Shown here: one piece after another, positions 36,031 to 45,513 of the stretch | How positions within the stretch are numbered: the first letter of the stretch is position 1 | Layout of the letters: every line of letters begins with the position of its first letter | Source of the DNA: Methylovulum miyakonense HT12 | GTDB lineage: Bacteria; Pseudomonadota; Gammaproteobacteria; Methylococcales; Methylomonadaceae | Length of the DNA: 64,000 nt | Reading direction: 5' to 3' | Assembly (NCBI RefSeq): GCF_000384075.1 | Contig: NZ_KB913025.1 | Location: 374,238 to 438,237, forward strand | Position numbers and translations under genes: made by a program | Notes under the pieces: model-generated | The model's input: the letters and a program-made list of their open reading frames with translations, nothing else | Told to the model about the DNA's origin: nothing | Database searches by the model: none

Positions 36031-37509
36031 TCAACTTAGCTCAATCATTTCCACCGTACCGTCTTCCTGCACTTCCGCCATGTGGCCTTTGGGTTCGTCA
36101 ATAAACTGCACGGCGAGCAAGACGACCGCAGCGACCGCGGCGATGATGACAAAAAATTGGGCAGGGGTCACAAAGGCCAGAATGGTCAAAAACAACACGC
36201 CGCCGACATTGCCGTAAGCACCGACCATGCCCGCGATTTGTCCGGTCATACGGCGTTTGATTAAGGGAACCATGGCAAAAACCGCCCCGCAACCGCCGGA
36301 AACAAAGCACGAACACGCCATTGTCAACGCCACCGCCAGAGGAATCGGCCAATCGGAGGTTATCAATGACATGCCGGAATAGCCCGCCGCCAAACCCGTC
36401 ACGAAAATGCTCAAGGACAATTTACGCCCGAATTTATCGCTGAGCCAACCACCTGCCGGACGCGCGACCAAGTTGATAAACGCGAAACTGCCGCCCAACA
36501 ACCCGGCTTCGACAGTAGTGACGCCCTGTGACACATGGAAAGTCTCGAAAAAATACATGGGCAACATCGACACCACCGCCAGCTCCGAACCAAAGGTGAT
36601 GAAATAGGCCAAGTCCAAAATGGCGACTTGTTTGAATTTGTAGCGGTGGATTTCTTCTACGCCTTGCTTAAGCCCTTCCTTATTGACGTGGACAATTTTA
36701 TTGATGTTCAGGATAAAAAACACCCAAACCACGGCATAAATGGCCAGCGCGGCCGGCATGGACAACAGCGCGGTCGCACCTGTGGACAGTTTCCACGTCA
36801 ACAAGGTCATGGCCACGTACAAGGGCAAGGTCATCAGCATGTAGAAATACATATCGCCACGGCTGGTGATTTCCATCGCCCCCGCTTTTTTAGGTTTGAA
36901 ATAGGTCGAACCTTTGGGCGTGTCGGACACGCTGAAAAAATAAATGCCCGCGTAAACCAAAGCAACCACACCCGTGGCCGCCACCGCATAGCGCCAGCCT
37001 TCCGCCCCACCAAAGCACAAGGCCAACACGGGCAACACGCCTGCCGCCGCAGCCGAGCCAAAATTACCCCAGCCACCATAAATGCCTTCGGCAATACCGA
37101 CTTGTTTGGCAGGGAACCATTCGCCGACCATGCGGATGCCGATGACAAAACCCGCGCCAATAAAGCCCAGTAAAAACCGCGCCAGCGCCAGTTGTTCAAA
37201 ACTGCTGGCGAACGCGAACATAAAACACGGCACACTGCCCGCCGCGAGCAACGTCGAATAAGTCCGCTTGGGGCCGAATTTATCGACCAGCATGCCAATC
37301 ACGATACGCGCCGGAATGGTCAGGGCGACATTTAAGATCAGGATGGTTTTGATTTGCGCCTGATCCAGACCTAAAGTTTGGGCAATGACGAGCATCAGCG
37401 GGGCATGGTTAAACCAAACCACAAAGCTGATGAAAAACGCCAGCCACGTCATGTGCAAAATTTTTATTTTTCCTGAAAAAGACAATAGGTTCAGTTTGGT
37501 TGAGGGCAT
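36031..37509 (-). CDS. Nitrate/nitrite MFS transporter (NarK/NasA type)
   Basis: About 492 residues from the ATG before PSTKLNLLSF; an in-frame start at 37593 adds a Cys-rich leader without family support. It is a twelve-helix MFS protein of the nitrate-nitrite porter family, with GAGFVIGIRMVGEWFPAKQVGIAEGIYGGWGNFG and the second signature GAYGNVGGVLF. It is paired with the PP2C-kinase fusion with 1 bp between, which indicates one operon. No nitrate reductase is in the window. Confidence 0.92.
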   Translation of the reverse strand: MPSTKLNLLSFSGKIKILHMTWLAFFISFVVWFNHAPLMLVIAQTLGLDQAQIKTILILNVALTIPARIVIGMLVDKFGPKRTYSTLLAAGSVPCFMFAFASSFEQLALARFLLGFIGAGFVIGIRMVGEWFPAKQVGIAEGIYGGWGNFGSAAAAGVLPVLALCFGGAEGWRYAVAATGVVALVYAGIYFFSVSDTPKGSTYFKPKKAGAMEITSRGDMYFYMLMTLPLYVAMTLLTWKLSTGATALLSMPAALAIYAVVWVFFILNINKIVHVNKEGLKQGVEEIHRYKFKQVAILDLAYFITFGSELAVVSMLPMYFFETFHVSQGVTTVEAGLLGGSFAFINLVARPAGGWLSDKFGRKLSLSIFVTGLAAGYSGMSLITSDWPIPLAVALTMACSCFVSGGCGAVFAMVPLIKRRMTGQIAGMVGAYGNVGGVLFLTILAFVTPAQFFVIIAAVAAVVLLAVQFIDEPKGHMAEVQEDGTVEMIELS

Positions 37510-38189
37510 GATAACTATCCAGTCAATATGTTTTAAGTATGGCGGCTTATCGCGACACGTTTTTCGGCAAAAAAAAAACGGCGCCCTTTGCACATAATAC
37601 GCTTATGTGAAAAGACACCGTTGTCTGATAGGTTCGGCCTTGAACCGTGATGATGAACCCCGCTTTGGAGTTAGAATCGGATAAGCAATAGCTGTGCCTG
37701 AATTGGATAGCTGCCGTGTTTTATCAGCCTGCCATTGATTTTATAGTATTTCGCCAACCTGAATAGGCGTTGCCAGGACAACCCCGCATTAACCAATGCC
37801 TTAATTTGGTGCAGCATTATCCCATATTGGTGCCATTTTGCATCCGCCTTTACCCATCTAAGAACGTGCTTTAAAAGCTGCCACGCGGCCCGATTGTGGC
37901 GTTGCGCGGTGTCCGCTTCCTCATGTAGCCCAGTACACTCAGTTCCTGCGCCCCGTGCACCTCGGCAACCGCTCCTGCAACCCCCGCGACGCTTTTAAAA
38001 CACGTTCTAAGGGTCGAAACAATACCAGGGGGTAATTTTCCCTTGTACCATTATCCAACGAATGCGAATGAAATCCCCGGCCCCACCAAACAATTCACAT
38101 AAGCTCTTCAAATCCACTAGGCTCTGGTGGTATATTGGCGCCGATATAATAAAGTGCGTTGAAGCACAGACAATAATGAGGAGAGTTTC
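37510..38189. other. Gene-free region between narK-type gene and petA
   Basis: No supported gene. The left part is the divergent leader of the transporter gene. The centre holds an inverted-repeat element (37858-38011, listed separately). The right part (38012-38189) should carry the petABC promoter. A ribosome site GAGGAG precedes the petA start by a few bases. Confidence 0.4.
37858..38011. repeat. 154-bp inverted-repeat element (MITE-like)
   Basis: Ends CTAAGAACGTGCTTTAAAAGC (37858-37878) and GCTTTTAAAACACGTTCTAAG (37991-38011) are inverted repeats with three mismatches. They continue inward with related GC-rich sequence. No coding frame and no evident target duplication. I judge it a dispersed non-coding repeat. 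Confidence 0.6.
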
Positions 38190-38792
38190 GTGATGATAAA
38201 TGAAGGCGTCGATAATTCTAAGCGCCAGTTTTTAACCTCGGCCTTAACCGTGGTTGGCGCGGTTGGCACTGGCTTTATAGCGGTGCCTTTTTTAGCGCAA
38301 ATGCAGCCGAGTGTTAAAGCCATGGCAGCTGGCGCACCTGTTACCGTTGATATTAGCAAAATGGAACCGGGCCAATTGATCAGGGTTGCATGGCGCGGTA
38401 AACCGGTTTGGATCCTGAACCGTACGACGGAAGTCCTGGCGACACTTAAAACACTAGACTCCCAGCTTAGGGACCCGAACTCCTCCCAATCAATACAGCC
38501 CGACTCCAGCAAAAATCCAGGACGTTCTATTAAACCGGAAATTTTTGTTGCGGTGGGCTTATGCACGCACTTAGGTTGTTCGCCTACCTTCCGTCCAGAA
38601 ATTGCACCGAGTGATTTGGGCGATAACTGGAAAGGCGGCTTTTTCTGCCCTTGCCATGGTTCTTGGTTTGATTTGGCGGGTCGGGTTTTCCAAGGTGTGC
38701 CTGCACCAACCAACTTGGAAATCCCGCCTTACCGTTATGTAAACGACACGCAAATCATCATCGGCGAACAGGCAGAAGGAAAAAGCGCATGA
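38190..38792 (+). CDS. petA: Ubiquinol-cytochrome c reductase Rieske iron-sulfur subunit
   Basis: 200 residues with an N-terminal Tat-like membrane anchor (SKRQFLTSALTVVGAVGTG). Rieske cluster motifs are CTHLGC and CPCHGSWFD. It transfers electrons from ubiquinol to cytochrome c1. It overlaps petB by 4 bases. Confidence 0.97.
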   Translation: MMINEGVDNSKRQFLTSALTVVGAVGTGFIAVPFLAQMQPSVKAMAAGAPVTVDISKMEPGQLIRVAWRGKPVWILNRTTEVLATLKTLDSQLRDPNSSQSIQPDSSKNPGRSIKPEIFVAVGLCTHLGCSPTFRPEIAPSDLGDNWKGGFFCPCHGSWFDLAGRVFQGVPAPTNLEIPPYRYVNDTQIIIGEQAEGKSA

Positions 38793-40195
38793 AAACTAAC
38801 TGGTTCACTTCATCTGGCAACTGGGTTTTAGACCGTTTCCCCCTCACTAAATTGTGGAACGACCACATGGCGCATTATTACGCGCCAAAAAACTTCAACT
38901 TCTGGTACTTTTTTGGCTCGCTGGCTTTATTGGTGCTGGCCAACCAATTTGTCACCGGCATTTTATTGACCATGAACTATAAGCCGGACGCCAAATTGGC
39001 GTTTGACTCGGTGGAATACATCATGCGTGATGTCCATTGGGGCTGGCTGGTCCGCTACATGCACTCGACGGGCGCCTCAGCGTTTTTTATTGTCATTTAC
39101 CTGCACATGTTCCGGGGCTTGCTCTATGGCTCGTTCAAACAGCCCCGTGAATTGGTGTGGATTTTCGGCATGCTGCTGTTTGTCGCGCTGATGGCGGAAG
39201 CCTTCATGGGCTATTTGTTGCCTTGGGGACAAATGTCTTACTGGGGCGCACAGGTCATCATCTCGCTGTTCAGCGCGATTCCGGTGATTGGCGACGAATT
39301 GTCCTTGTGGGTGCGCGGCGATTATGTCGTGTCCGATGCGACATTAAACCGTTTCTTTGCTTTCCACGTCATTTCCGTGCCTCTGGTGTTGGTGATGCTG
39401 GTGTTCCTGCATATCGTGGCTTTGCACGAAGTCGGTTCCAACAACCCTGACGGGGTTGACATCAAAAAATATAAAGACACTGACGGCATCCCTTTAGATG
39501 GTATCCCGTTCCACCCCTATTACACTGTCAAAGACATTGCCGGGGTGGGCGTGTTCATGATCTTTTTTGCGACAATCATTTTTTACATGCCGGAAATGGG
39601 CGGTTATTTCCTCGAACACGCAAATTTCATCCCGGCCGACCCGTTAAAAACCCCTGAACATATCGCCCCTGTTTGGTATTTCACCCCGTTTTACGCAATC
39701 TTACGGGCAATTCCTGATAAATTTGCCGGGGTTATCGGCATGGGCGGAGCCATTGTGGTCTTATTTTTACTGCCATGGCTAGACCGCAATCCGGTCAAGT
39801 CCATCCGTTACCGTGGCGGCGTTTATAAAAAGGCCCTGTTCATGTTTGCGCTCAGTTTCCTGGTCTTAGGCTATTTGGGCACCCAACCGGCAACACCGTC
39901 CGCAACTATCGTCGCGCGGATTTTCACCGTCATTTACTTTGGCTTCTTTATATTGATGCCGATTTATACCCGCTGGGAAAAAACCAAACCCGTGCCGACA
40001 CGCGTCACCGAACATCATTCCATTGATGAACAATTGCCTGCATTATTCGAAGAAATCACCGAATTGTTGCCGACGACAGGTGAGCCTGAACACGGCGTGT
40101 TCAGAAGCTCTTTCTTCAGTAGACGGCCTAACCCTACTGGTATACGCCATGTCCTAGCCCGCTTTGCAAAAAAACTGGTAGAGAGCCTCGACTAA
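38789..40195 (+). CDS. petB: Cytochrome b subunit of the bc1 complex
   Basis: A 468-residue polytopic protein with quinol-site and haem landmarks: GWLVRYMHSTGASAFF, GYLLPWGQMSYWG (CD loop) and the family's PDKFAGV region. It has the extra C-terminal helices seen in gammaproteobacterial PetB (about 400-470 residues). It is the middle gene of petABC, separated by one base from petC. Confidence 0.97.
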   Translation: MKTNWFTSSGNWVLDRFPLTKLWNDHMAHYYAPKNFNFWYFFGSLALLVLANQFVTGILLTMNYKPDAKLAFDSVEYIMRDVHWGWLVRYMHSTGASAFFIVIYLHMFRGLLYGSFKQPRELVWIFGMLLFVALMAEAFMGYLLPWGQMSYWGAQVIISLFSAIPVIGDELSLWVRGDYVVSDATLNRFFAFHVISVPLVLVMLVFLHIVALHEVGSNNPDGVDIKKYKDTDGIPLDGIPFHPYYTVKDIAGVGVFMIFFATIIFYMPEMGGYFLEHANFIPADPLKTPEHIAPVWYFTPFYAILRAIPDKFAGVIGMGGAIVVLFLLPWLDRNPVKSIRYRGGVYKKALFMFALSFLVLGYLGTQPATPSATIVARIFTVIYFGFFILMPIYTRWEKTKPVPTRVTEHHSIDEQLPALFEEITELLPTTGEPEHGVFRSSFFSRRPNPTGIRHVLARFAKKLVESLD

Positions 40196-40196
40196 T

Positions 40197-40913
40197 ATGA
40201 AAAATTTCCTAACCTTATCATTATTACTGCTGTCACTAACGGCTAACGCCTCAGAGGGCGTCAAACTTGATGACGCCGATATTGACCTTGGCGACAAAAT
40301 CTCTTTGCTGCGCGGAGCCAAACATTTTGTCACCCATTGCCTAGGCTGCCATTCCATCAAACACATGCGCTATTTGCGTATTGCCAAAGATATGGAAGTG
40401 GACGAAAAAGTGATCCTAAATGACATCGCCCCACTGGGCGCGGGCATTTATGACCAGATCCACAGCGCCATGAACAAGCACGACGCCGAAAAATGGTTTG
40501 GCACCCAGCCGCCTGATTTATCGTTGATCGCCCGTTCACGCGGCCAAGACTGGCTATATAGCTATTTAAAAAGTTATTACATCGACCCGAAACGGCCTTT
40601 CGGTGTCAACAACCTGGTATTTCAGGACACGGCGATGCCAAACCCATTCTGGGAGCTACAGGGCGAACAACATGCCGTGCCTAGGAAAACCATTTACGGT
40701 GAATACATCGAGCTAGTCCAACACGAACCCGGCACCTTGACAGAAAAAGAATTTGACATCATGGCCAATGATTTGGTGAATTTTTTGGTTTATGTAGGCG
40801 AGCCCGTGCAATTGGAAAGGCAGCAAATGGGCAAATACGTGCTGTTTTTCTTGCTGGTTTTCTTTGTGATAGGCTATTTGCTGAAAAAAGAATATTGGAA
40901 GGATGTCCATTAA
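40197..40913 (+). CDS. petC: Cytochrome c1 subunit of the bc1 complex
   Basis: 238 residues: signal peptide (LLSLTANASEG), haem c motif CLGCHS, an axial Met region (DTAMPNPFWELQG) and a C-terminal membrane anchor (YVLFFLLVFFVIGYLL). It completes the bc1 complex. sspA follows about 140 bp later, the usual gammaproteobacterial order. Confidence 0.97.
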   Translation: MKNFLTLSLLLLSLTANASEGVKLDDADIDLGDKISLLRGAKHFVTHCLGCHSIKHMRYLRIAKDMEVDEKVILNDIAPLGAGIYDQIHSAMNKHDAEKWFGTQPPDLSLIARSRGQDWLYSYLKSYYIDPKRPFGVNNLVFQDTAMPNPFWELQGEQHAVPRKTIYGEYIELVQHEPGTLTEKEFDIMANDLVNFLVYVGEPVQLERQQMGKYVLFFLLVFFVIGYLLKKEYWKDVH

Positions 40914-41056
40914 CCCTAACTTCCTATCCTAAACGCATAAGAAAACAAGGATGTTTTCTTATGGTCAACAATCAGACAGAACCCACAAAAAGCTTTACGC
41001 TTCATGCTATAATGGCCTTTTTTTCCGCCCTACATACGTCAAAGAGGTTGTTATCT

Positions 41057-41689
41057 GTGGCAAATATTATTACCCGTAAATCCGTAATGACGCTTTTTTC
41101 ATCCGCCACCTGCCCGATGAGCCACTGCGCCCGCTTTGTCTTACACGAAAAAGCGATCACCGCTGACATAGAATTTTATGATCCGGAAAACCCACCTGAA
41201 GATTTACTGGAATTAAACCCAACTGGCACTTCGCCCACCTTAATAGAACGCGAATTGGTTTTATACGATTCCCGGATCATCATGGAATACCTGGACGAAC
41301 GCTTCCCGCACCCGCCATTACATCAGATGGATCCCGTATCCCGTGCGACGGCGAGGATGGTGATCAAACGTATCGACCAGGATTGGTACCAATTGTTGGA
41401 AGAGATCTCTTCGTCAGGCGAGAAAAAATCTGCACGCGCCAAAAAACTGTTGCGTGAAAGCCTGCTTGCAGCGACACCTGTTTTTGCCGCCCGGCCTTAT
41501 TTCATGAGCGACGAGTTTTCATTGATTGACTGTGTCATCGCGCCCTTATTGTGGCGTCTCCCCAGCGTCGGTATTGATGTGACCACCCAAAATGAAATCA
41601 TCAATAACTATGCACAGCGTATTTTCAAACGGGCCGCCTTTAAACGCAGTTTAAGCGATGCCGAAAAAGAAATGGTAGAGCTTAAATGA
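41057..41689 (+). CDS. sspA: Stringent starvation protein A (GST-fold)
   Basis: 210 residues from a GTG preceded by GAGG; this gives the usual SspA length, while longer in-frame starts reach back into petC. Thioredoxin-like N-terminus with SSATCPMSHCARFVLHEK and GTSPTLIERELVLYDSRIIMEYLDERFPHP, then a helical GST C-domain. It binds RNA polymerase during starvation. Coupled to sspB by ATGA. Confidence 0.93.
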   Translation: MANIITRKSVMTLFSSATCPMSHCARFVLHEKAITADIEFYDPENPPEDLLELNPTGTSPTLIERELVLYDSRIIMEYLDERFPHPPLHQMDPVSRATARMVIKRIDQDWYQLLEEISSSGEKKSARAKKLLRESLLAATPVFAARPYFMSDEFSLIDCVIAPLLWRLPSVGIDVTTQNEIINNYAQRIFKRAAFKRSLSDAEKEMVELK

Positions 41690-42069
41690 CACCGTTAAAG
41701 CCCTATTTGATCCGCTCCATTTATGAATGGATCATTGACAATAACCTGACCCCCCATTTGCTCGTCGATGCATTGCACAATGATGCCGTGCTTCCGCAGC
41801 AGTTTGTTAATGACGGCAAAATTGTCCTGAACATCAGGCCGCAAGCGATTGAAGCCTTATCTTTAGGCAATGAAGAAATCCACTTTAACGCCCGTTTCAG
41901 CGGCAAGCCCATGCATATCATTGTGCCTATCGCCGCCGTATTGGCCATTTATGCCAAGGAAAACAACAAAGGGATGGGCTTTGACCAAGAAGAATACCAA
42001 GATGCCGGGGGGGAGCCGCCTCCCGAAAAGAAGCCCCCCACCAGGCCCAATTTGCGCATAGTCAAATAG
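41686..42069 (+). CDS. sspB: ClpXP adaptor SspB
   Basis: 127 residues. The SspB substrate-binding domain starts KPYLIRSIYEWIIDNNLTPHLLVDA, with FSGKPMHIIVPIAAVLAIYA. The Pro/Lys-rich flexible tail ends in the ClpX-binding motif PNLRIVK. It delivers ssrA-tagged proteins to ClpXP. smpB, the tmRNA partner, lies at the other end of this window. Confidence 0.95.
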   Translation: MTPLKPYLIRSIYEWIIDNNLTPHLLVDALHNDAVLPQQFVNDGKIVLNIRPQAIEALSLGNEEIHFNARFSGKPMHIIVPIAAVLAIYAKENNKGMGFDQEEYQDAGGEPPPEKKPPTRPNLRIVK

Positions 42070-42081
42070 CCCGGGAAGGTC

Positions 42082-42100
42082 ATGTCCCAATTAGGGACAT
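42082..42100. terminator. Small hairpin between sspB and the DUF1820 gene
   Basis: ATGTCCC / GGGACAT arms with a 5-nt loop lie between convergent genes. It is a short stem, so a weak terminator at best. Confidence 0.45.
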
Positions 42101-42104
42101 AACG

Positions 42105-42437
42105 TCAATTTTTATCAGGGCGGAACAGCATGGAAATTTTGTTAACCCCATCCGCCTGCCCTTTCTGACCCTCCACTATTTTGGCTTTGCCCCTCCGCTG
42201 CACCTGATCAATACGGATAATTTTGTGGGCAGGTATAAAAGACCGTTCAACACCTTCGGATTCTGCCCTTAGTTTCTCCTCGGAGGGGTCGACCACTAGG
42301 GTGTTTTTTTCATCAAACACAAAATCCTCAATCACCACGAAACCATATAACTCGCCTTGGTAAACACTTTTGACGTAGACCTCAAAAATTTGCTCATGGT
42401 TTACCAAAGTCACCTTGTAAATATGCTTTTCTGCCAT
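42105..42437 (-). CDS. DUF1820 family protein
   Basis: A 110-residue soluble protein. Family features: KHIYKVTLVNHEQIFEVYVKSVYQGELYGFVVIEDFVF and a central acidic VVDPSEEKLRAE followed by RSFIPAHKIIRIDQV. The function is unknown. It is 9 bp after the Nudix gene, so probably co-transcribed with it. Confidence 0.78.
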   Translation of the reverse strand: MAEKHIYKVTLVNHEQIFEVYVKSVYQGELYGFVVIEDFVFDEKNTLVVDPSEEKLRAESEGVERSFIPAHKIIRIDQVQRRGKAKIVEGQKGQADGVNKISMLFRPDKN

Positions 42438-42446
42438 TCTTGTTAT

Positions 42447-42977
42447 TTATATCCTCGTTGCCTGTTTAACCACACTTTCTAAATCCGGATTGGCCAGCAG
42501 AATAAAATCGGTATGCCGCCCATTAGCATCATACAAGCCTGCCGAATATTCGCCATTAAATACCCGGTGGCTGCGCATAATGATCTCAAGCAAACCATCA
42601 ACCAGCGGATAATTGGGCAAATCGTGCAAACATAGCCATCTTGCTTCCGACACATCGCTTTGGGCAACAGGTTCCCCTGAGGCGGGTTCCGCTAGGACCG
42701 CCAAAAAATCCATAATCACATAATGGAAACCTTCGGGCCGCCTTTCGACGACAGCGACCAGATGCCCTACGTCAACAAGCAATCCCGTTTCTTCAGCGAC
42801 CTCACGCCGGCAAGCCTGCACCAGGGTTTCCCCCGCTTCCTGTTTACCCCCAGGTATTGACCACAATCCTTGCCCTGGCGCCTGGTTACGCCTAATCATC
42901 AAGACCTGTTGGCCGTTAAATACAACACCGCCAACACCGATGACTGGTATTGGTAGTGGACGAATATGTTTACCCTG
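42447..42977 (-). CDS. Nudix hydrolase
   Basis: About 176 residues from the ATG before QGKHIRPLP; a start at 43028 is also possible. The Nudix box is complete: [23 protein letters not shown], with REVAEE as the metal-binding core. It hydrolyses a nucleoside-diphosphate-linked substrate; which one cannot be told from sequence. It is followed by the DUF1820 gene. Confidence 0.9.
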   Translation of the reverse strand, partial: QGKHIRPLPIPVIGVGGVVFNGQQVLMIRRNQAPGQGLWSIPGGKQEAGETLVQACRREVAEETGLLVDVGHLVAVVERRPEGFHYVIMDFLAVLAEPASGEPVAQSDVSEARWLCLHDLPNYPLVDGLLEIIMRSHRVFNGEYSAGLYDANGRHTDFILLANPDLESVVKQATRI

Positions 42978-43384
42978 CATAAGCACCTTAGAAGGGACGA
43001 TGTCAATTCCCAGTTTTAAATTTGGCAACCCAATTGGCTATTTTCAAAAACAGGTAATAAATCACAGAATAATATCCTAATTTGTGGTTATCCTGCTCAA
43101 GTTAAAATGGACAAATAAGCCAGCCACGGATTTAACGGCAATGCAACCAAACCAAGTACGGCCAATTGACACAAAACCTTTGATAGCCCGTAATCTTAAA
43201 CATCTTGCCGCCACAGGCGCATGGCCATGCCCTTACGTGGATTGGCATCGTTAATCTTGATGACAAAGTCCCATTTTAGCCATAGGATTTAAAGGCAGAC
43301 ATAGCGCCGCTGTTTAGAAAAACGCTATCGCCTGGAAAGGGATTTATTTTTATAACAACACCTTCACCCAGCGAGGAGCACACG
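42978..43384. other. Intergenic region upstream of the beta-helix protein
   Basis: No gene seen. It carries the divergent leaders of the Nudix gene and the exoprotein. A GAGGAG ribosome site lies just before the ATG at 43385. No strong repeat was noticed. Confidence 0.35.
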
Positions 43385-45163
43385 ATGACCCCACATCAAC
43401 CACCGTTTTTCCCTTTCCGACGCCATACCCTGGCCCTGGCCCTCGCCTTGGCGGCAAGCCCGGTCATGCAAGCCGCCACCATCAACGCCACGGGTGGCTG
43501 CACACTCTACAATGCGATCAGAAATGCAAATACCGATACCGATACCGACGGCGCCGCATTCGGTTGCCCATCCGGTAGTGGCGCCGATATTATCAACCTT
43601 GCGCCCAAAACCCATTATTCCTTATTAGGTTCGGGCAACGAAGATGGCTTACCCATCATCAACAGCATCATCACCATTAACGGCCGGGGCTCGACTGTCG
43701 ACGCCCTCGGCTTACGTGCATTCCATATCAGCGGCACGGGCGACCTGACCATCAACAAACTCACCATCACCCATGGCTATGCCGAAAAAGGCGCGGGGAT
43801 TTTAAACGACGGACGATTGAGGCTGAACGACAGCAAGGTTTCGGGTAACAGCACCTTTACCCAATGCGATTATTACTGTTTTGGCAGCCAAGGTGCGGGC
43901 ATTTATAACAGTAACAGCGGCAGCGCCACGCTGACCAATAGCCATATCAACAACAACAGCGCCTATGCGGGTTATTCGATTAATGGCGAAAGCGGCTTTG
44001 GCGGCGGCATTTACAACGCTGGCAGCATGGGGTTAAGCAATTGCAAGGTTTTTAAAAATGAAACCATTGGCAGCAGCCTCCGTTGGACGGGGCCTATAGG
44101 TGGCGGGATTATGAACACCGGCACCATGACTATCGCAAACAGCAGCATTTTTGGAAACAGCGCCTCAAACGGGGGTGGCGGTATCCGCAACCACGGCATC
44201 ATGACAATCACCAATAGTAGGGTATCACATAACAACGCCACCAGCGGCGGAGGCATTGATAACGGCTTTAATTTGGATACGGTTAGTAACAGCCTGACGC
44301 TCATCAATAGCACCATCTCTTATAATTTGGCATCAGGAGGGGCCGGTATCAACAACACTGAAAATATGGGCTTATCCAATAGCACCGTCACAGGCAATAA
44401 AGCAAGCAATAGTGGCGGGGGCATTGTTAACAAAGGTAAGCTGGCCATAAGCCATAGCACTTTATCCAATAACCAGGCCTTGGCCAACAAAGGTGGGGGC
44501 ATTTTTAACATAAAAAACATGACCCTGACCAATACCCTGATTGCCAATAGCAAGACGGGCGGCGACTGCATCAACAGCAGCAGTGGTGGTGGCGGCAATA
44601 GTAGTGGGGTCGCGGCCTTACAGGGCGTAAACCTCATTGAAGACGGCGGTTGTGGCGCGGACATTTCGGGTGATCCGAAATTAGGTTTTTTGTTGGATAA
44701 CGGCGGCTATACCGAAACCCACATGCTGCGGGGCACCAGCCTTGCACTGGATGTTGCCAACAAGCCTTTATGTAGCAACCAAGACCAACGCGGCATCCAA
44801 CGTCCGCAGCCAGCCGATGGTGGTTGCGATATTGGCGCGTTTGAAAAGACGGTCAGGATTCCAAAAAGCGTCTCCACCACCGTGCGTTTTTTTAACAACG
44901 CCGTCAATAGTGGCGGAATTATTGGTACCGGCAACATCTTTCATGCCAGCCAGCGTATCGCCGCCTTACGCAACCAGTTGCTGAGCGCCGGAAACTACAA
45001 AGGCCAAGGCTTAAACGAAGGCTCCTGCACACAACTAAAAAGAACCATCACCCGCATAGACACGGATGGCACCCCCGACGCGAATGATTATGCCACGGGT
45101 ATCCAGGCAAACGCCTTGGTGGCGGAGATCACATCCCTGTCCGGCATGTGGGCTTGCCCCTAG
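43385..45163 (+). CDS. Secreted parallel beta-helix protein (choice-of-anchor Q / pectate-lyase-like fold)
   Basis: 592 residues with a signal peptide (FRRHTLALALALAASPVMQAA). The start of the mature protein, CTLYNAIRNANTDTDTDGAAFGC, is the CSLREAI-type capping motif. Many Asn/Gly-rich helix rungs follow (GGGIYNAGSMGLSNCKV, GGGIRNHGIMTITNSRVS). NQDQRGIQRPQ...CDIGAFE near residue 480 is the choice-of-anchor Q signature. It is probably a surface or secreted adhesin-like protein; catalytic residues were not identified. Confidence 0.87.
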   Translation: MTPHQPPFFPFRRHTLALALALAASPVMQAATINATGGCTLYNAIRNANTDTDTDGAAFGCPSGSGADIINLAPKTHYSLLGSGNEDGLPIINSIITINGRGSTVDALGLRAFHISGTGDLTINKLTITHGYAEKGAGILNDGRLRLNDSKVSGNSTFTQCDYYCFGSQGAGIYNSNSGSATLTNSHINNNSAYAGYSINGESGFGGGIYNAGSMGLSNCKVFKNETIGSSLRWTGPIGGGIMNTGTMTIANSSIFGNSASNGGGGIRNHGIMTITNSRVSHNNATSGGGIDNGFNLDTVSNSLTLINSTISYNLASGGAGINNTENMGLSNSTVTGNKASNSGGGIVNKGKLAISHSTLSNNQALANKGGGIFNIKNMTLTNTLIANSKTGGDCINSSSGGGGNSSGVAALQGVNLIEDGGCGADISGDPKLGFLLDNGGYTETHMLRGTSLALDVANKPLCSNQDQRGIQRPQPADGGCDIGAFEKTVRIPKSVSTTVRFFNNAVNSGGIIGTGNIFHASQRIAALRNQLLSAGNYKGQGLNEGSCTQLKRTITRIDTDGTPDANDYATGIQANALVAEITSLSGMWACP

Positions 45164-45513
45164 TGCGCCAACCGTCCAAAGCTTGCACGCCCTAACTTAA
45201 AACCGCCTTGCCTAGGGGAATCCCGATGGATGCCCCTAGGGCTATGCCGGATAGGCAAACGGCTAACGGGCGTATGCTAGGGCTGATGAAGTGTGGTTTT
45301 GGAGACCCTATAAATAACGGATGTTATTCGGGAAACAAAAAAATAATTTGCAAAGTAAAAACTTACGGTAAACATTGATAGCCCATAGCCAGCGCGCGAC
45401 ATCCATTAATAAAGCTGACCGCCTAAGAGGTAAAAAAACCTCCCATCGTTTATAGTGGCGACCCCCCTTCTTTTTGCAGAGCCCATCCCCGGCCATTTTC
45501 AGGAACCCAAGCC
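45164..45513. other. Intergenic region with a hairpin
   Basis: No gene. CCTAGGGG (45211-45218) pairs with CCCCTAGG (45233-45240) and could terminate the beta-helix gene. Sequence before 45514 is promoter-like but shows no clear boxes. Confidence 0.4.

Noticed and set aside
36535..37173. A 212-codon plus-strand frame opposite the nitrate transporter
   Set aside because: His/Gln/Arg-rich shadow of a GC-rich membrane protein gene.
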